Of a stretch of DNA of 64,000 nucleotides, positions 11,817 through 23,005 are shown piece by piece. The stretch lies in assembly GCA_035610835.1 (NCBI GenBank), contig CM069456.1:24868234-24932233 (forward strand), read 5' to 3'. Under the pieces are notes generated by a model. It ran no database searches. It had not been told where the DNA came from and was given only the letters and a program-made list of their open reading frames with translations. The DNA comes from Ophiura sarsii. Its lineage: Eukaryota; Echinodermata; Ophiuroidea; Amphilepidida; Ophiuridae. How positions within the stretch are numbered: the first letter of the stretch is position 1; every line of letters starts with the position of its first letter. The position numbers and the translations under genes are program-made.

Positions 11817-12661
11817 TTAAAGGGGCACAGAGAGATTTCTCAATTTTTTTTGTACATTTGTACATTGTTTAAGTAAAAAAGTAAAGTAAAGACTCGCGCC
11901 GAGAAAAGCTCACGCGTGGAGTGCCCATCTCTTTCCTTAGCGTTTGGGCCAGACTCCCTATGTAATTTTTGGCTGTGGGGGTTCGCCACTCCTCCCGCGC
12001 TGCGAGTCTGTTTTACTTCCCAACATGAATACCGGTACCCGATTATACACCTGGGTGAATAGTGGCAAGCGCGGTAAAGAGCCTTGACCAAGCACACAAC
12101 ACGCTGGCCGCAACGGGACTCGAACCCACAACCCTTGTATTGTGGAGCGGAAATGTATCCGTTGGACCACGCGTGCCCGACACATTGTTTGGATAGATGA
12201 TATACATAGAAACCCTCTCATGTAAGATTACTTTCAAAAAAGAATCAGTAAAAAAATAAAATTAAAACAATCTCAGCATTTCCGAAGGTATATTAGTACT
12301 TTTCACTTTTTTGTATTTTGGTTAAAAATCACCACCAATTGAATCAGGGAGGTCATGACTATGCATCACGCAACAAGCCATGGGTGGTCTTCAAGGTTAT
12401 TTTGAATAAACATGAAATAAATAAGTAAGAAGCCATATGTGGCCTTTTAGATGAATTTGGGTAATTTCGATGTGATTTACATCGAAACTCAAAACGCTAA
12501 ACAAAAACCATTAAATTAACATGAAATACTGCAAATTAATAAGCTCTATGATTTTAGGTGGTATAGTAGTTAGTACGATAAAGCATTATGTATATGTGAA
12601 AAACCCAACTTCTAAAATATTTGAGGGCTTCCTCCATGAAGGATCTCTTAATGCCCCTTTA
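11817..12661 (+). mobile_element. Family E MITE, copy A, interrupted by a SINE
   Basis: The left end is TTAAAGGGGCACAGAGAGAT and the right end is GGATCTCTTAATGCCCCTTTA, an inverted match. The interior agrees in order with the uninterrupted copy at 15951-16462: the CATGTAAGATT block, TCAGGGAGGTCATGACTATG, TTTTAGATGAATTTGGGTA and a small TTTCGATGTGA hairpin. A 311 bp SINE sits inside. Without it the element would be about 525 bp. Confidence 0.8.
11871..12181 (-). mobile_element. tRNA-derived SINE inserted in family E copy A
   Basis: On the minus strand the element starts GGGCACGCGTGGTCCAACGG, a tRNA-like 5' part with an A-box (TGGTCCAACGG). It then has a canonical B-box GGTTCGAGTCCC, an unrelated body and a CTTTACTTTACTTTTTTACT-like tail. 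It is flanked by the 9 bp direct repeat ACATTGTTT at 11862-11870 and 12182-12190. The surrounding MITE is contiguous across the insertion when compared with copy B. This fixes the order: MITE first, SINE later. Confidence 0.85.
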
Positions 12662-12944
12662 GCGAATCGTGGCGCGGTATTAAAGTTTTTCTGCTCTGAC
12701 CTATTTCCGCAACCTTTCTTTTTTACCATCTTATCTAAGATGGGATTTTCCCTTTTGCTATCAAACAACTTAAAACAGTTTTTGAATAGAGATCCTTCGT
12801 GAAAATACGTCATGTTGAAATCCGACGACCAGACGACAAGCTCTCTTTGTAAAGTTATTGGTCAAATCGTATGTAAGAGGAATATCAATTGTATCTTCAG
12901 CTAACCTATATGCGATTGAACACATTATTATGTAATAAGACCCC

Positions 12945-13470
12945 GATGTACATTATAACCAGGGAGGTGTTAACATCTCTCATAACACAAGTTGAATTAG
13001 AGGCGTGAGTGTATCCGATACGTTGATGGCATACTACATGAATACAATGTTGTAGTTGAAATGGAACCAATAACACAATGTCCAATGCATATTGTACCAT
13101 TGGAGTATGGATTACACGTGGGAGCCAATATTAGCGTCTGGTGTACGTTGTTGTGGTATTGTGTTAACACGGTTAATATTTTATCGAGTCCGACTAATAC
13201 TGGACTAATACTGTATCGGAATTCATACGTAGCCTTAATTTCATAGTGGCCTCGTTTGACCTATATCATAATCTGCAATCTGATATCAAACTGTCTACAT
13301 ACAGACAAACACGAACGTACCTTCATCTCTGAGAATCGGAACCTAAAACCACAACAACCCACGCCGTATTGTCGGACTTCGAATTTGACTTGAAGCGAAA
13401 TATAAATGAGTTAAATAATATTTCCCATATTTATTATGGACGACTCTTTGAAAATTTGAGCTGGTCAGAA
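12945..13470. repeat. Segmental duplication, second copy
   Basis: It is the partner of 11237-11720. Similarity includes AATACAATGTTGTAG, AATGCATATTGTACCATTGG and TGACCTATATCATA. It has several substitutions and indels and runs to the ATTATGGACGACTCTTTG block. Confidence 0.8.
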
Positions 13471-13574
13471 ATCATTGGTAAAGCCCGCATATTTCTTATT
13501 TTTTTAGGTCACCACCCTTAAATTTGTTAGTGTTTTTAGACCATTTTACAAAGTGTTAATTTTTTTTTTTAATT

Positions 13575-14157
13575 ATTGAATTTCGTTACCATATTTGAAC
13601 TCACCATGAGAAATGCATTCAAATAAGTACAAAAATGCCTAGTATTTGTTCAGTAATCCTTGAGATAGACTTTGAAAATTGCGAGAGGTTTCTGAAAAAA
13701 TATGTTTTGTATACATGGTAATACAATACACGGCTGTTTGATCCCACATAATTTGTCCGTTTTATTCTGAGAACACCGTAACTTGCTGGCCCGGTTCTGG
13801 TTTTAACTTATTCAAGTACCTGAATATACTGGTCATCTTTTGTAGACATTTCAGAACATTTTTGTTGATCCATTTCTGAGAAATAGAGCTTTGCATATTA
13901 TTATTTACTATAATAGCGCCCTCATCGGACACATTTCCCATAGAGTTACATGTAAAATGTGTGTAAAGTAGAAAATGTAGATAATTTTAAAACGGCTTGA
14001 ACAATTTTCGTGACATTTTCACCGTATAATCGTATTCATTAGCGCTACTTCAATCAGGTCAAACCATAACTGGGCCACTGTGTTATCTTTTTTATTCCAT
14101 AATTTTAATTATAAATCGGACAGTCAAACAGCCGTGAATAGTCGCGTGGAAAGTGTA
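13575..14157 (+). mobile_element. Family A MITE, copy 5, split by a nested MITE
   Basis: The core ATTGAATTTCGTTACCATATTTG through TATGTTTTGTATACATGG is family A. It resumes at 14137 with AATAGTCGCGTGGAAAGTG after a 408 bp insertion. The left terminus with the CTGCAG marker is missing. Confidence 0.8.
13729..14136. mobile_element. 408 bp MITE nested in family A copy 5
   Basis: A perfect 13 bp inverted repeat CACGGCTGTTTGA bounds the insertion. The 4 bp direct repeat AATA flanks it at 13725-13728 and 14137-14140. Removing it and one AATA restores the family A sequence. The element has no open frame of note and only one copy in the window. I cannot assign its superfamily. Confidence 0.8.
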
Positions 14158-14718
14158 AAAGAGTTTTTGTTTTAACCTCTTTCTGTTACCTTTCATCCTT
14201 GCCGTCTGATCTAAGAAGGATTATCATATTTGCTGATACAGCTTTAGATATTTTTGAAGATGAAATGATAAAACAATACTTTATGACCATATAAAACTAT
14301 ACATAGCTTCAGGCTCTAATATATCTAATAAGAAATCATGGCGAATACTGAGTGAGGATTACCCGGTAACCACAAAAATTGTACCGTATCTATTTGTAGA
14401 CTAAAACGAGATTTTTCTAGATCTAGTTCATCAACATTTCCCATTCAAAATTACGTAAACCTAATATGTATAGTTTTACTCTGCTGTAAAGAAGGCTACA
14501 CTCTGTTCACATCCAACTATACATTGTGACGTCATAGCGCATTTCAGTGATCGACGCGCATTAGACCGAAGAGCGCAAAAATTGCAAGCTAGCTGTGGTC
14601 CAATTACTGGAATGGACCGTGTCGTCGCTGCAGAGAGGTTACTATACCATGTATATGTGCGAGCTATAGACACTTGTCAACATTTCAGCATCTCAGCATT
14701 TCCGAAGGTAGTGCTTTT

Positions 14719-15358
14719 CAATTTTTTTTTTAAATCACCACCAATTGAATCAGGGAGGTCATGACTATGCATCACGCAACAGGCCATGGGTGGTCGGTCT
14801 ATTTTGAATAAACATGAAATAGGGCGAGGTGGCGCAGTCGGTTAGAGCGTCGTACACTGCTGCGCACCGTAGTTCTGTTGGTGGATCGTTTATGAGTGAG
14901 AGTTCAAAACGATACACCAACACAGCCTCGTCCCCATGCCTCCTTCAGACCGTGCAGACTGAAGTTGTCATGTTCATGGCGCATCGTGCTTCGGAAGGTA
15001 CGTAGAAATGTTGGTCCCGTGTATCAGAAGAGCTATCCCAATTTTTTTTTTAAATCACCACCAATTGAATCAGGGAGGTCATGACTATGCATCACGCAAC
15101 AGGCCATGGGTGGTCGGTCTATTTTGAATAAACATGAAATAGGGCGAGGTGGCGCAGTCGGTTAGAGCGTCGTACACTGCTGCGCACCGTAGTTCTGTTG
15201 GTGGATCGTTTATGAGTGAGAGTTCAAAACGATACACCAACACAGCCTCGTCCCCATGCCTCCTTCAGACCGTGCAGACTGAAGTTGTCATGTTCATGGC
15301 GCATCGTGCTTCGGAAGGTACGTAGAAATGTTGGTCCCGTGTATCAGAAGAGCTATCC
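14719..15358. repeat. Tandem duplication, period 320 bp, apparently identical copies
   Basis: The unit runs from the poly-T stretch of the MITE fragment through the first 218 bp of the SINE, ending ...AGAAGAGCTATCCC. I found no difference between 14719-15038 and 15039-15358. Either the duplication is very recent or it is an assembly artefact. Confidence 0.85.
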
Positions 15359-15567
15359 CCGAGCACGTTAAAAGGTCACAGACTCCTTCGTAAAGAGTAG
15401 GGGATCATCCCGGTCTGTGTCTGTACACACATTTAGGTTAGGTTAAGTTGTCGGGAGTGGATCGTGACGGACCACTGAGTTTATTACTCTAATTGTCAAA
15501 GCGCAACTTGAGCGGTAAGCAATAGTTGCGAGCGTAATGGCAACATAGCCGGAAAGCGTAGATGATG
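15140..15567 (+). mobile_element. tRNA-derived SINE (second type), full copy
   Basis: The 5' end AGGGCGAGGTGGCGCAGTCG followed by GTTAGAGCG is a tRNA-like A-box region, and a degenerate B-box GAGTTCAAAACG follows. The direct repeat AAACATGAAA at 15130-15139 and 15568-15577 flanks the element, which sits inside the family E fragment. A truncated identical copy of its first 218 bp precedes it (14821-15038) because of the 320 bp tandem duplication. The SINE differs from the one at 11871-12181. Confidence 0.8.
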
Positions 15568-15950
15568 AAACATGAAAGTAAGAAGCCATCTGTCGCCTTT
15601 TAGATGAATTTGGGTAGTAACTCAAAATGCTATACCATGTATATGTGCGAGCTATAGACACTTGTCAAAGTTAATTTAGGTATATTGACCTACAGAGTAG
15701 AACACCATTAAGCACTAGAACACTGGTAAATATCTACATTTTTGATTTTGAACATGTCGGTATTGACAGCTTTCAACACTAATTGTTATTAGAAATACGG
15801 TACGTCTATTATGTACTTCTACATGCACTAGTCAATCTTCAATTGAATCGGGGCCTTTTTCTCATAATTAAAGTTATTGGGCAGTTCTTGATCTTCTTAA
15901 CCTGAATGGGTTTCGTGTGTTTGTGTGCGATTGAAGATGTCGTTTCATAG

Positions 15951-16462
15951 TTAAAGGGGCACAGAGAGATATCTCAAAAAATAAAATTCAACATTTTTAC
16001 CTTGTTTAGATAGATGATTATACATAGAAACCCTCTCATGTAAGATTTCTTCAAAAGAAATCTGTACAAATGAAAAATAAAGACATTTTCTCAGCATTTT
16101 CGAAGGTAGTGCTTTTCTTTTCTTTTTTTAAATCACCACCAATTGAATCAGGGAGGTCATGACTATGCATTGAGCAACACGCCATGAGTGGTCTATTTTG
16201 AATAAACATGAAATAAATAAGTAAGAAGCCATCTGTGGCCTTTTAGATGAATTTGGGTAGTTTCGATGTGATCTCATCGAAACTCAAATTGCTATCAAAT
16301 CCATGAATTTCGCATGAAATACTGCAAATTAAGCTCTATAATTTCAGGTGGTAGTTAGTACAGTACGTATATAATAAATTACGTAGGCCTATATGTGAAA
16401 AACAAAAACTTCTAAACAAATCGAGGGCTCCCTCCATGAAGGATCTCTTAGTGGCCCTTTAA
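15951..16462 (+). mobile_element. Family E MITE, copy B, uninterrupted
   Basis: The ends are TTAAAGGGGCACAGAGAGAT and ATCTCTTAGTGGCCCTTTAA, inverted and each carrying a TTAA-like flank. At 512 bp this is the reference copy for the family. It contains a self-complementary TTTCGATGTGATCTCATCGA segment and no coding capacity. Confidence 0.85.
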
Positions 16463-16898
16463 AAGGTGTGTGATCCCATTAAGTTTACTTTCCCTCATCA
16501 AAATTAAGATTTTGGTATCACAAGAAAGCTCACGTGTTTCTCATTATTCTTGCAAATGTTCAGGCCAGAGAGACGTATCCTTTAGATGCTATGGGTGAAA
16601 AAGTAATGAATTACCACCAAATGTGAAAGTGAAAAACCCACCATAGAACTGTGTATACTGTTCTGTAAGGAAATGTAAAGATAATGCTTGATTTTACTAT
16701 AAAATCAACTAGACCAATTTAATTCAAATTTCTTTCTTTTTTCTTGCTTTTTTAAAATATTTATCTCAACACATAAAATTCGAAAATTGCTGTTAATATT
16801 TAAGTCTTTATTCTTCTTTCATAGTTAAAATATAAACATCACATGTCAGAGGCGATAAGCAGCATTGAAATTTGTATTTAAACGAAAATCATATTAAA

Positions 16899-17014
16899 AA
16901 ACGCCATCACGCCCTAAATAAAAGAAAAACGCCCTAAAAAACGCCCTAAAAAAAAGAAATTAAAAAAAAGGATCGACCTACCGACCCTCCAAAATGTTGC
17001 CCTCTGAGGGCAAC
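16899..17014. repeat. ACGCCCTAAA short repeats followed by a GTTGCCCTC palindrome
   Basis: Three to four variants of ACGCCCTAAA are spaced by A-rich runs in 16899-16952. A 19 bp hairpin of GTTGCCCTC, T and GAGGGCAAC lies at 16996-17014. It could be the remnant of an element terminus, but no partner was found. Confidence 0.5.
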
Positions 17015-17103
17015 CACACAAATTTTAATTTATCTTCTGATGCACATTCATGTAAAATAGTAAACACTATGTTACTTTTTTTTATAGAATCGCATGATCA
17101 ACC

Positions 17104-17350
17104 TTAACACTTTCCATGCGGCAGGCGGCTGCAGACGACATTCCAAAATTTCACAAAATGTTTAAAAAATGTCAAAATTATTGAATTTCATTACCATATT
17201 TGGAACCACCATGAGAAATGCATTGACATAAGTACAAACATGCCTAGTATTGGTTCCGTAATACTTCAGATAGACCTTGCCATTTAGGAAAGTTTTCTGA
17301 CAAATCTGTATCGTATATGGTAAAACTAATAGCCGCGTGGAAAGTGTTAA
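17104..17350 (+). mobile_element. Family A MITE, copy 6, full length
   Basis: TTAA at 17104-17107 and 17347-17350 bounds 247 bp. The left end is CACTTTCCATGCGGCAGG with the CTGCAG marker, and the right end is AATAGCCGCGTGGAAAGTG. It is one of the best-preserved copies. Confidence 0.9.
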
Positions 17351-18570
17351 AAACTGAACATGGCAGATTGGGAATAATTATGATGTCGCTTACTTGGACC
17401 ACGTAAGATTAGCTGCAATATGTGGAGTCTTCTTTCCAAATAAATCATCTTATATGGATTAAAGTCCTAAGATTGAATTATACGTTCAAGTATTCTCATC
17501 TTTTCAAGTACACAACTCGACGGTGGGCGATTAACCAGGTTGTTTATAGTCAAGGATTACTCCGCGGTGTCAAATATCTATGCCAGGGTGGCTTGTAATA
17601 AAAAGGTGTCTGAATTAAAACAGTGATTAGGTGTTTTTAAAATTCGTGAGGTCAATTGTCTAATTATGGCCATAGTTATCTTTTAACTTATGGTTCTCTT
17701 CTCTCCAGACATTTTCCAGGGCTACTACGCTTATGCCCACATTGTGCCCACATTGATACATTGATATGGTATATGTGCCTGCCTTTTGGGGTGCTTTTTT
17801 GCAAAAATTGGTATAGCGATAGGGTGGTTTTCATCACAGACCAAAGCGCCCAATTGGCATAAATTGGGTGTATTTTGATCAATTTTTTTGTAAAATGCAC
17901 CCAATTTGTGCAAAATTGGTATATTGATGAGTGGGAAATTGGCCAAAATATAGGTATAGAGAAAGTCACATTTTCGAAGTCCGGCAAGCACATCCACGTA
18001 CGATTTTGGCGAAAGTAAACCCCGGGCTTATGCCGTTATAAACTTGGTGTCGCCATATTTCCGCAAGTAGTATTGTTTTTAACATATGACACTGAAGAGT
18101 ATATTAAAAAATAACAACAATATGTGTATTCACATACAGCTTATTAAGTTATTTCATCTGCCAAATATATGATTTACACAGATATAGGAAGCAAAAATAA
18201 CATTCTTATCAGAACAACAATGACCATTACTTGACAGCTATCAAGCAGTGAAATTGAAGAGTACCTTTTTCATTTATGTGCTAAATTATGTTCTAATTTG
18301 CCCTGTGATTTCATTCTGATTTCGTTGTTGTCGTCGTAAACTCTCAAAGAGAAGTTGTAGCCCTTGTATATGGAAACTTGACTGTAAACCCATGAAAACG
18401 GTTATAATGTTCGTTTTAAGCGCAGGATAATGTTAGCAAAACTAATCATTTTTAATGACAACAGGTTTATCACGGTTAAGTGATAAAATACAAAATCAAG
18501 GTCATGAAAGCACAATCATCAACTTTCCATTCAAGGGATGTAAAATTGTATATATATGGGATCAAAATAT
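17351..18570. other. AT-rich DNA, no gene recognised
   Basis: A degenerate direct repeat containing GCAAAAATTGGTATA occurs near 17803 and 17909. A 101-codon minus frame at 17688-17993 overlaps it but shows no family pattern. Confidence 0.4.
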
Positions 18571-18638
18571 AATTATACTAATTATACCAATAACATGATG
18601 AATGACAATTATACTAATTATACCAATAATATGATGTA
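18571..18638. repeat. Short tandem repeat, period ~36
   Basis: AATTATACTAATTATACCAA followed by TAA(C/T)ATGATG is present twice in succession. Confidence 0.8.
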
Positions 18639-18859
18639 TGGCCTTGGGATAATAATATAAGATAATTGCATTATGAATAATTTAGATGTCTTTTTGAGTT
18701 TTGAGAAAGAAAAATTGAAGCCAATTAATATTTTTAAAAGCAATATATAACCATTTTCACCCAGTTTTGACGAAAAAGCGGCGCCATTTTTTCACAGTAA
18801 TGTATACATTATTATGGAAAGAAGACGTTGAACCAGCAATGGATCATGGATGCCTACTT

Positions 18860-19495
18860 ACAATTCAAAAGTTGCAAAAGCCCCTATTCAAATAAGAGTG
18901 TTGTACTGTTATCTTCTGCACATTTTGACAACTCTTTTTTTGCGCTACGATGTTGTTTGCGATGAACATCAGCATTAATTATCAATAACAAAACAAAAGG
19001 GTCCGAGATGGGAGGCATATATCAATAATTAATCAATCATTAATTGTCATGGTTAAGTAAACAGAACAAATTGGTGTCTTTTGTCTTGATTTTGTCTGTG
19101 TGTGATGCTTGTGTGAGTTCGCTTCTGGAATTGGGGTGAATAGGAGCTTTTGCAACTTGAATTCGACCTTAAAGACATAACCACGTCAACTCTCTGCTGA
19201 TAATATCAGCCAGGGAAGTTTAGCCATAAATTCATGTAATAATAAGCTAGATGACGCAACAGCCCTTACTAAAATTAGTGGAATTAGCCTGAGTGACAGG
19301 CCCTGTTACTTTGAAGGAATTTAACCTTGACTTGCCTTGTCCTAACAGCCTTGATTGTTTTACCATGTGTGGTTCGCTAGTGGGGAGCTAAGAGAATGTG
19401 GTTACACCTTTAAGCCACTCAAATACCCATAAATCCGCTAAACAACATCGTAGCGCAACAAAAGAGGTGTCAAAATGCGCAGAAGATAACTGTAA
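18860..19495. repeat. Region with two offset inverted repeat pairs
   Basis: The stretch 18906-18963 (TTATCTTCTGCACATTTTGA ... CTACGATGTTGTTTG) is repeated inverted at 19441-19492. The adjacent 18867-18893 (AAGTTGCAAAAGCCCCTATT) is repeated inverted at about 19138-19166. The pairs are not concentric, so this looks like a rearranged inverted-repeat element rather than one clean MITE. Confidence 0.6.
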
Positions 19496-20610
19496 ATCAA
19501 ATTAATTAATTATTTTTTGCATACTATTTCAGGTTCCGATAAATCTGACCATTTGTAAGTGTTTAGATACTTTATTGGCGCAGTTTATTTTATACTCTCG
19601 GTTTAAATGAAATATATGTCGGTATCTTGATTGCTACAAGTATACGTTCAATGATTGATACTGATAGACACACATTCTTTAGTATGAATTTGAATACTTC
19701 GGATTATTTTCGCTGCACCATCTTAAATTAGTTTCAAACACACCATACGAATGTTTTCACTCGTGGTGTTTCAGTATATGTGATGAACATGCTGTGTGAT
19801 ATTTTGTCAATGAAATTTTAAATTGACTCTAGGGACATACAAATAATGCTGGCAAGAAGCATTCATGTATATGTCATTCCTCCACTACCAAGATACGGAC
19901 ATAACATATATCAGTTATGCAACTACCGGTATGTTAAAAAGGCTTGCCAGATCAATTGTTTTGGTTTGTGTTGCCATGGGACTACGACAACTATTTCGAT
20001 CAGTGTGCATTGCGTCATCTGCAATTCATGATATGTTACACGAAACTGTTGGTTCGTCCAAAGATTTTCTAGTACAGGGATTATGATCTCTATTGAAATG
20101 TCGAATAAGAACTGATACTATGTGTGTTTCATAGCACCTGTATGACATGGCATGTTTGAATAGAGCGGTGATAAGTATGGCATTGGTAGTCTCATGCGAC
20201 AACAGCATGGCCCTTGTAGTGGCTGTTGTGACACAAAAGTAACGTTAAAAACGAGATGGTACGGTGAAAGTGTAAATACTTCTAACAATTTCAACGTATT
20301 AAATTATCACATACATTCACCGTGTCCGATTGATTTTACTATATGTGTGATAATTGTATATAACTTCTCCACCCAGTGTTGTTATAGAACTAAACTCGAA
20401 CCCACGCGCACAATGGATAATGTGTGCATATTGTTCAGATCGATACTAATAGATGCAATCGTTCAGGGAACGAGAGTGAATATTTATTGATGACTTGTTG
20501 TTGAGTTATTTCATGGCAGGGCTAAATACTACACGTTCTTTATCTTGGTTCGAAACACACATAGCTTCAAACGACTTGGCGCACATAAGTATCCCTGTAC
20601 TAGAAATTCA
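19496..20610. other. AT-rich DNA, no gene recognised
   Basis: Several 60-100 codon frames overlap here without recognisable motifs. A single AACTGTTGGTTCGTC at 20044 resembles the junction of the minisatellite that begins at 20611. Confidence 0.4.
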
Positions 20611-21064
20611 TTGGTTCGTCATGGCAAATGCACGGAATTACCTTGCGAGGGCAAGTAGCTGTATACAAAATTATATTGATATGATTCCGTTCAATTTAAC
20701 TGTTGGTTCGTCACGGCAAATGCAAGGAATTACCCATGCGAGGGCAAGTATAGCTGTATACAAAATTGTATTGATTCCGTTCAATTTAACTGTTGGTTCG
20801 TCATGGCAAATGCAAGGAATTACCCTTGCGAGGGCAAGTATAGCTGTATACAAAATTATATTGATATGATTCCGTTCAATTTAACTGTTGGTTCGTCATG
20901 GCAAATGCAAGGAATTACCCTTGCGAGGGCAAGTATAGCTGTATACAAAATTATATTGATATGATTCCGTTCAATTTAACTGTTGGTTCGTCACGGCAAA
21001 TGCAAGGAATTACCCTTGCGAGGGCAAGTAGCTGTATACAAAATTGTATTGATTCCGTTCAATT
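20611..21064. repeat. Minisatellite, 5 units of 90-95 bp
   Basis: Units start at 20611, 20703, 20793, 20888 and 20983, each with TTGGTTCGTCATGGCAAATG followed by GCGAGGGCAAGTA and ATTCCGTTCAATTTAACTG. Length differences come from small gaps (TATA, ATATG). Open frames on both strands run through the units because the repeat lacks stops. This is an effect of the repeat rather than evidence of a protein. Confidence 0.9.
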
Positions 21065-21512
21065 TTGCGAATGTGACTTTATCAAATAAATACAGAATAA
21101 AGTTGATTATATAATAACAAAATTCAATATCCGCTACACTATGTAGTACATAGACTGGCAAACTTGAATTTGATTGAATAACAATATAACAGCGGGTAAC
21201 ATCAATCCGATATAACAATGTGTTTTAGAGAACACGTTTACTTTCTCTTTCTCTCTCCCTCTCAACTCTTGCTCGTGGAGATGAGATGAAGCATAGCATC
21301 ATAGGTCAAGTGGAGATATTTTTACTCCACGTTTCGTGTAGGCCCTATATATTTTGCAAATTGTTAATACTTTGACACTTTCTCTCGCGCCACCACATTA
21401 AAAAAGGTCGTTACTATAAAGCGCCGCCAATGGTTCCAAAGCGAAGCACTATAGTTAGTTTGGAGCAAATATTTGACCCTATTTCGGCTAAAATTCAAAA
21501 TTCGTCACTTAT

Positions 21513-21738
21513 TATACAGGGTGAGTCAAAATATTCAGGTCCCGTTTTCAAAAATCAGGAAAAATACTTAATTTCTTCATTGTTTCATACTTGGTGATGT
21601 TTTCAACACAAGACCATATTCCACGCCAGAAATACAACATATTGACGAAAAAGCCATTAAATATACTCGTTTTGGCATTTTCACTGGTTTAAAAAATCGG
21701 TGAAATCGGGATCTGAATATATTGACTCACCCTGTATA
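21513..21738. mobile_element. Short mariner-type MITE, 226 bp
   Basis: The ends are TATACAGGGTGAGTCAA and its inverse TTGACTCACCCTGTATA, consistent with TA target-site duplication. The interior is unique in the window. The terminus is shared with the longer elements at 52816 and 57828. TA flanks and these ends fit Tc1/mariner-type mobilisation. Confidence 0.8.
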
Positions 21739-21807
21739 TGGAATTTTGACATGTCATGTAGTGTTAAAATTCCATATTAAGGCACATCATGAATTCGGTC
21801 ATATTGT

Positions 21808-21872
21808 CAGTGGCGTGCTGAGCTCAAAGGGGTGAGCGGGGCCTCGACCCCGCCCCCCCCCCCCCCCCCCCA
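21808..21872 (+). mobile_element. Possible hAT-like terminus and poly-C tract
   Basis: CAGTGGCGTGCTGAGC resembles the common hAT-type end CAGTGGCGTAGC and is followed by a 19-base C run at 21853-21871. No matching opposite end was found, so it is at best a fragment. Confidence 0.4.
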
Positions 21873-22758
21873 AGTTTGGGTCTATCATTCGGGAGAGCTG
21901 GAATGGTCACTGGTTGAGCTTGAAAAATCGGGCGCCTGATAATTGGTTCCCGTTGTCAGTATTTGAACAATCGAAATTAATAGTCGTTTCGTTTAGTCGG
22001 CAAAATATAAATATGTCTCGAACAGACTCGCTCATCAAAATGGACTTTTAAAAGTCTATTTTTATTGTTAAAACGGGTTTTTTTACCTATTTTCAGCCAA
22101 CCTTTGATCAATTGTTTGTGATTTCATACAACTTTGTATAAGTAATCACACACAAACAATACAAAGAGAGGATACAAAGGTGTTATAGTGGTTCAATGTT
22201 TTATTATCCACAAATTAGCGGGACATTATTAAAAAACAGTACAGAACATAGTATCAAAACATTCTAAAGAGATATTTGCAGATAGTTTATAAACAACGGT
22301 TGTTTAAGCCAAATTCTGTAATATAAATGATTATCATTCATTAATGTCATGAACTACAATGTTTACTACTTTAACATCACCCGTAATTGCAACTCTGGGC
22401 TAGTTTGCTTCAGATTAAAAAGATTAACATTAATTTCCTAGGCAGCTAACGGGATAGGATTGTGTCTTTTTTACCATTTTACCCTTCAAAACCATCGTCA
22501 AGGTTTAAAATACCTAAAGTGCACGAGCGAAAATTGAGTTGAGAGTTATTCATAAAACCGTATACATATTCTTGGGTGGTGAACCACATTTGGATGTAAT
22601 TCTTCTTTTTTCGCTCGTAGCGTCTCAGCAACAACAACAATTTCTCAGGCATAAACTGTTGAAGTGGTGATGAAGAATAGGCCTATATACGGGATTCATC
22701 TCGAACCAACATTTCCATTTCGATTAGAAAAAAGTGAATTTGCTCGGCTCGCACACCT
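21873..22758. other. AT-rich DNA with no recognised feature
   Basis: There is no repeat family member, coding pattern or RNA gene that I can support. Confidence 0.45.
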
Positions 22759-23005
22759 TTAACACTTTCCACGCAGTTATTAGTTTTACCATATTCAAAA
22801 CAGATTTTTCACAAACCTTTCGCAATTTTCAAAGTCTATCTCAAGAATTACTGAACCAATACTAGGCATGTTTGTACTTCTTTCAATGCATTTCACACGT
22901 TGATTCCAAATATGGTTATGAAATTTAACAATTTTGACATTTTTGAAACATTGTGTGACATTTTGGAATGTCGTCTGCAGCTGCCAGCCGCGTGGAAAGT
23001 GTTAA
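22759..23005 (-). mobile_element. Family A MITE, copy 7, full length
   Basis: TTAA at 22759-22762 and 23002-23005 bounds 247 bp. The ends are CACTTTCCACGCAG and CCGCGTGGAAAGTG, with the CTGCAG marker at the right. Confidence 0.9.

Larger units (their letters stand above)
14642..15668. repeat. Composite block flanked by a 39 bp direct repeat
   Basis: The 39 bp sequence starting CTATACCATGTATATGTGCG is identical at 14642-14680 and 15630-15668. Between the copies lies an internal fragment of MITE family E without either terminus, carrying a SINE and a 320 bp tandem duplication. A 39 bp target duplication is far longer than DNA transposons make. Break repair with copied filler DNA is more likely. 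Confidence 0.75.

Noticed and set aside
15430..15446. Telomere-like TTAGG words
   Set aside because: Only two units (TTAGGTTAGG) lie within the SINE body.
20495..20869. 124-codon frame with repeated peptide
   Set aside because: It follows the minisatellite, whose unit lengths (90-95) do not preserve the frame. No motif is present.
20611..21064. CRISPR-like array
   Set aside because: Units are 90-95 bp throughout without unique spacers, and the DNA is eukaryotic in character. It is a minisatellite.
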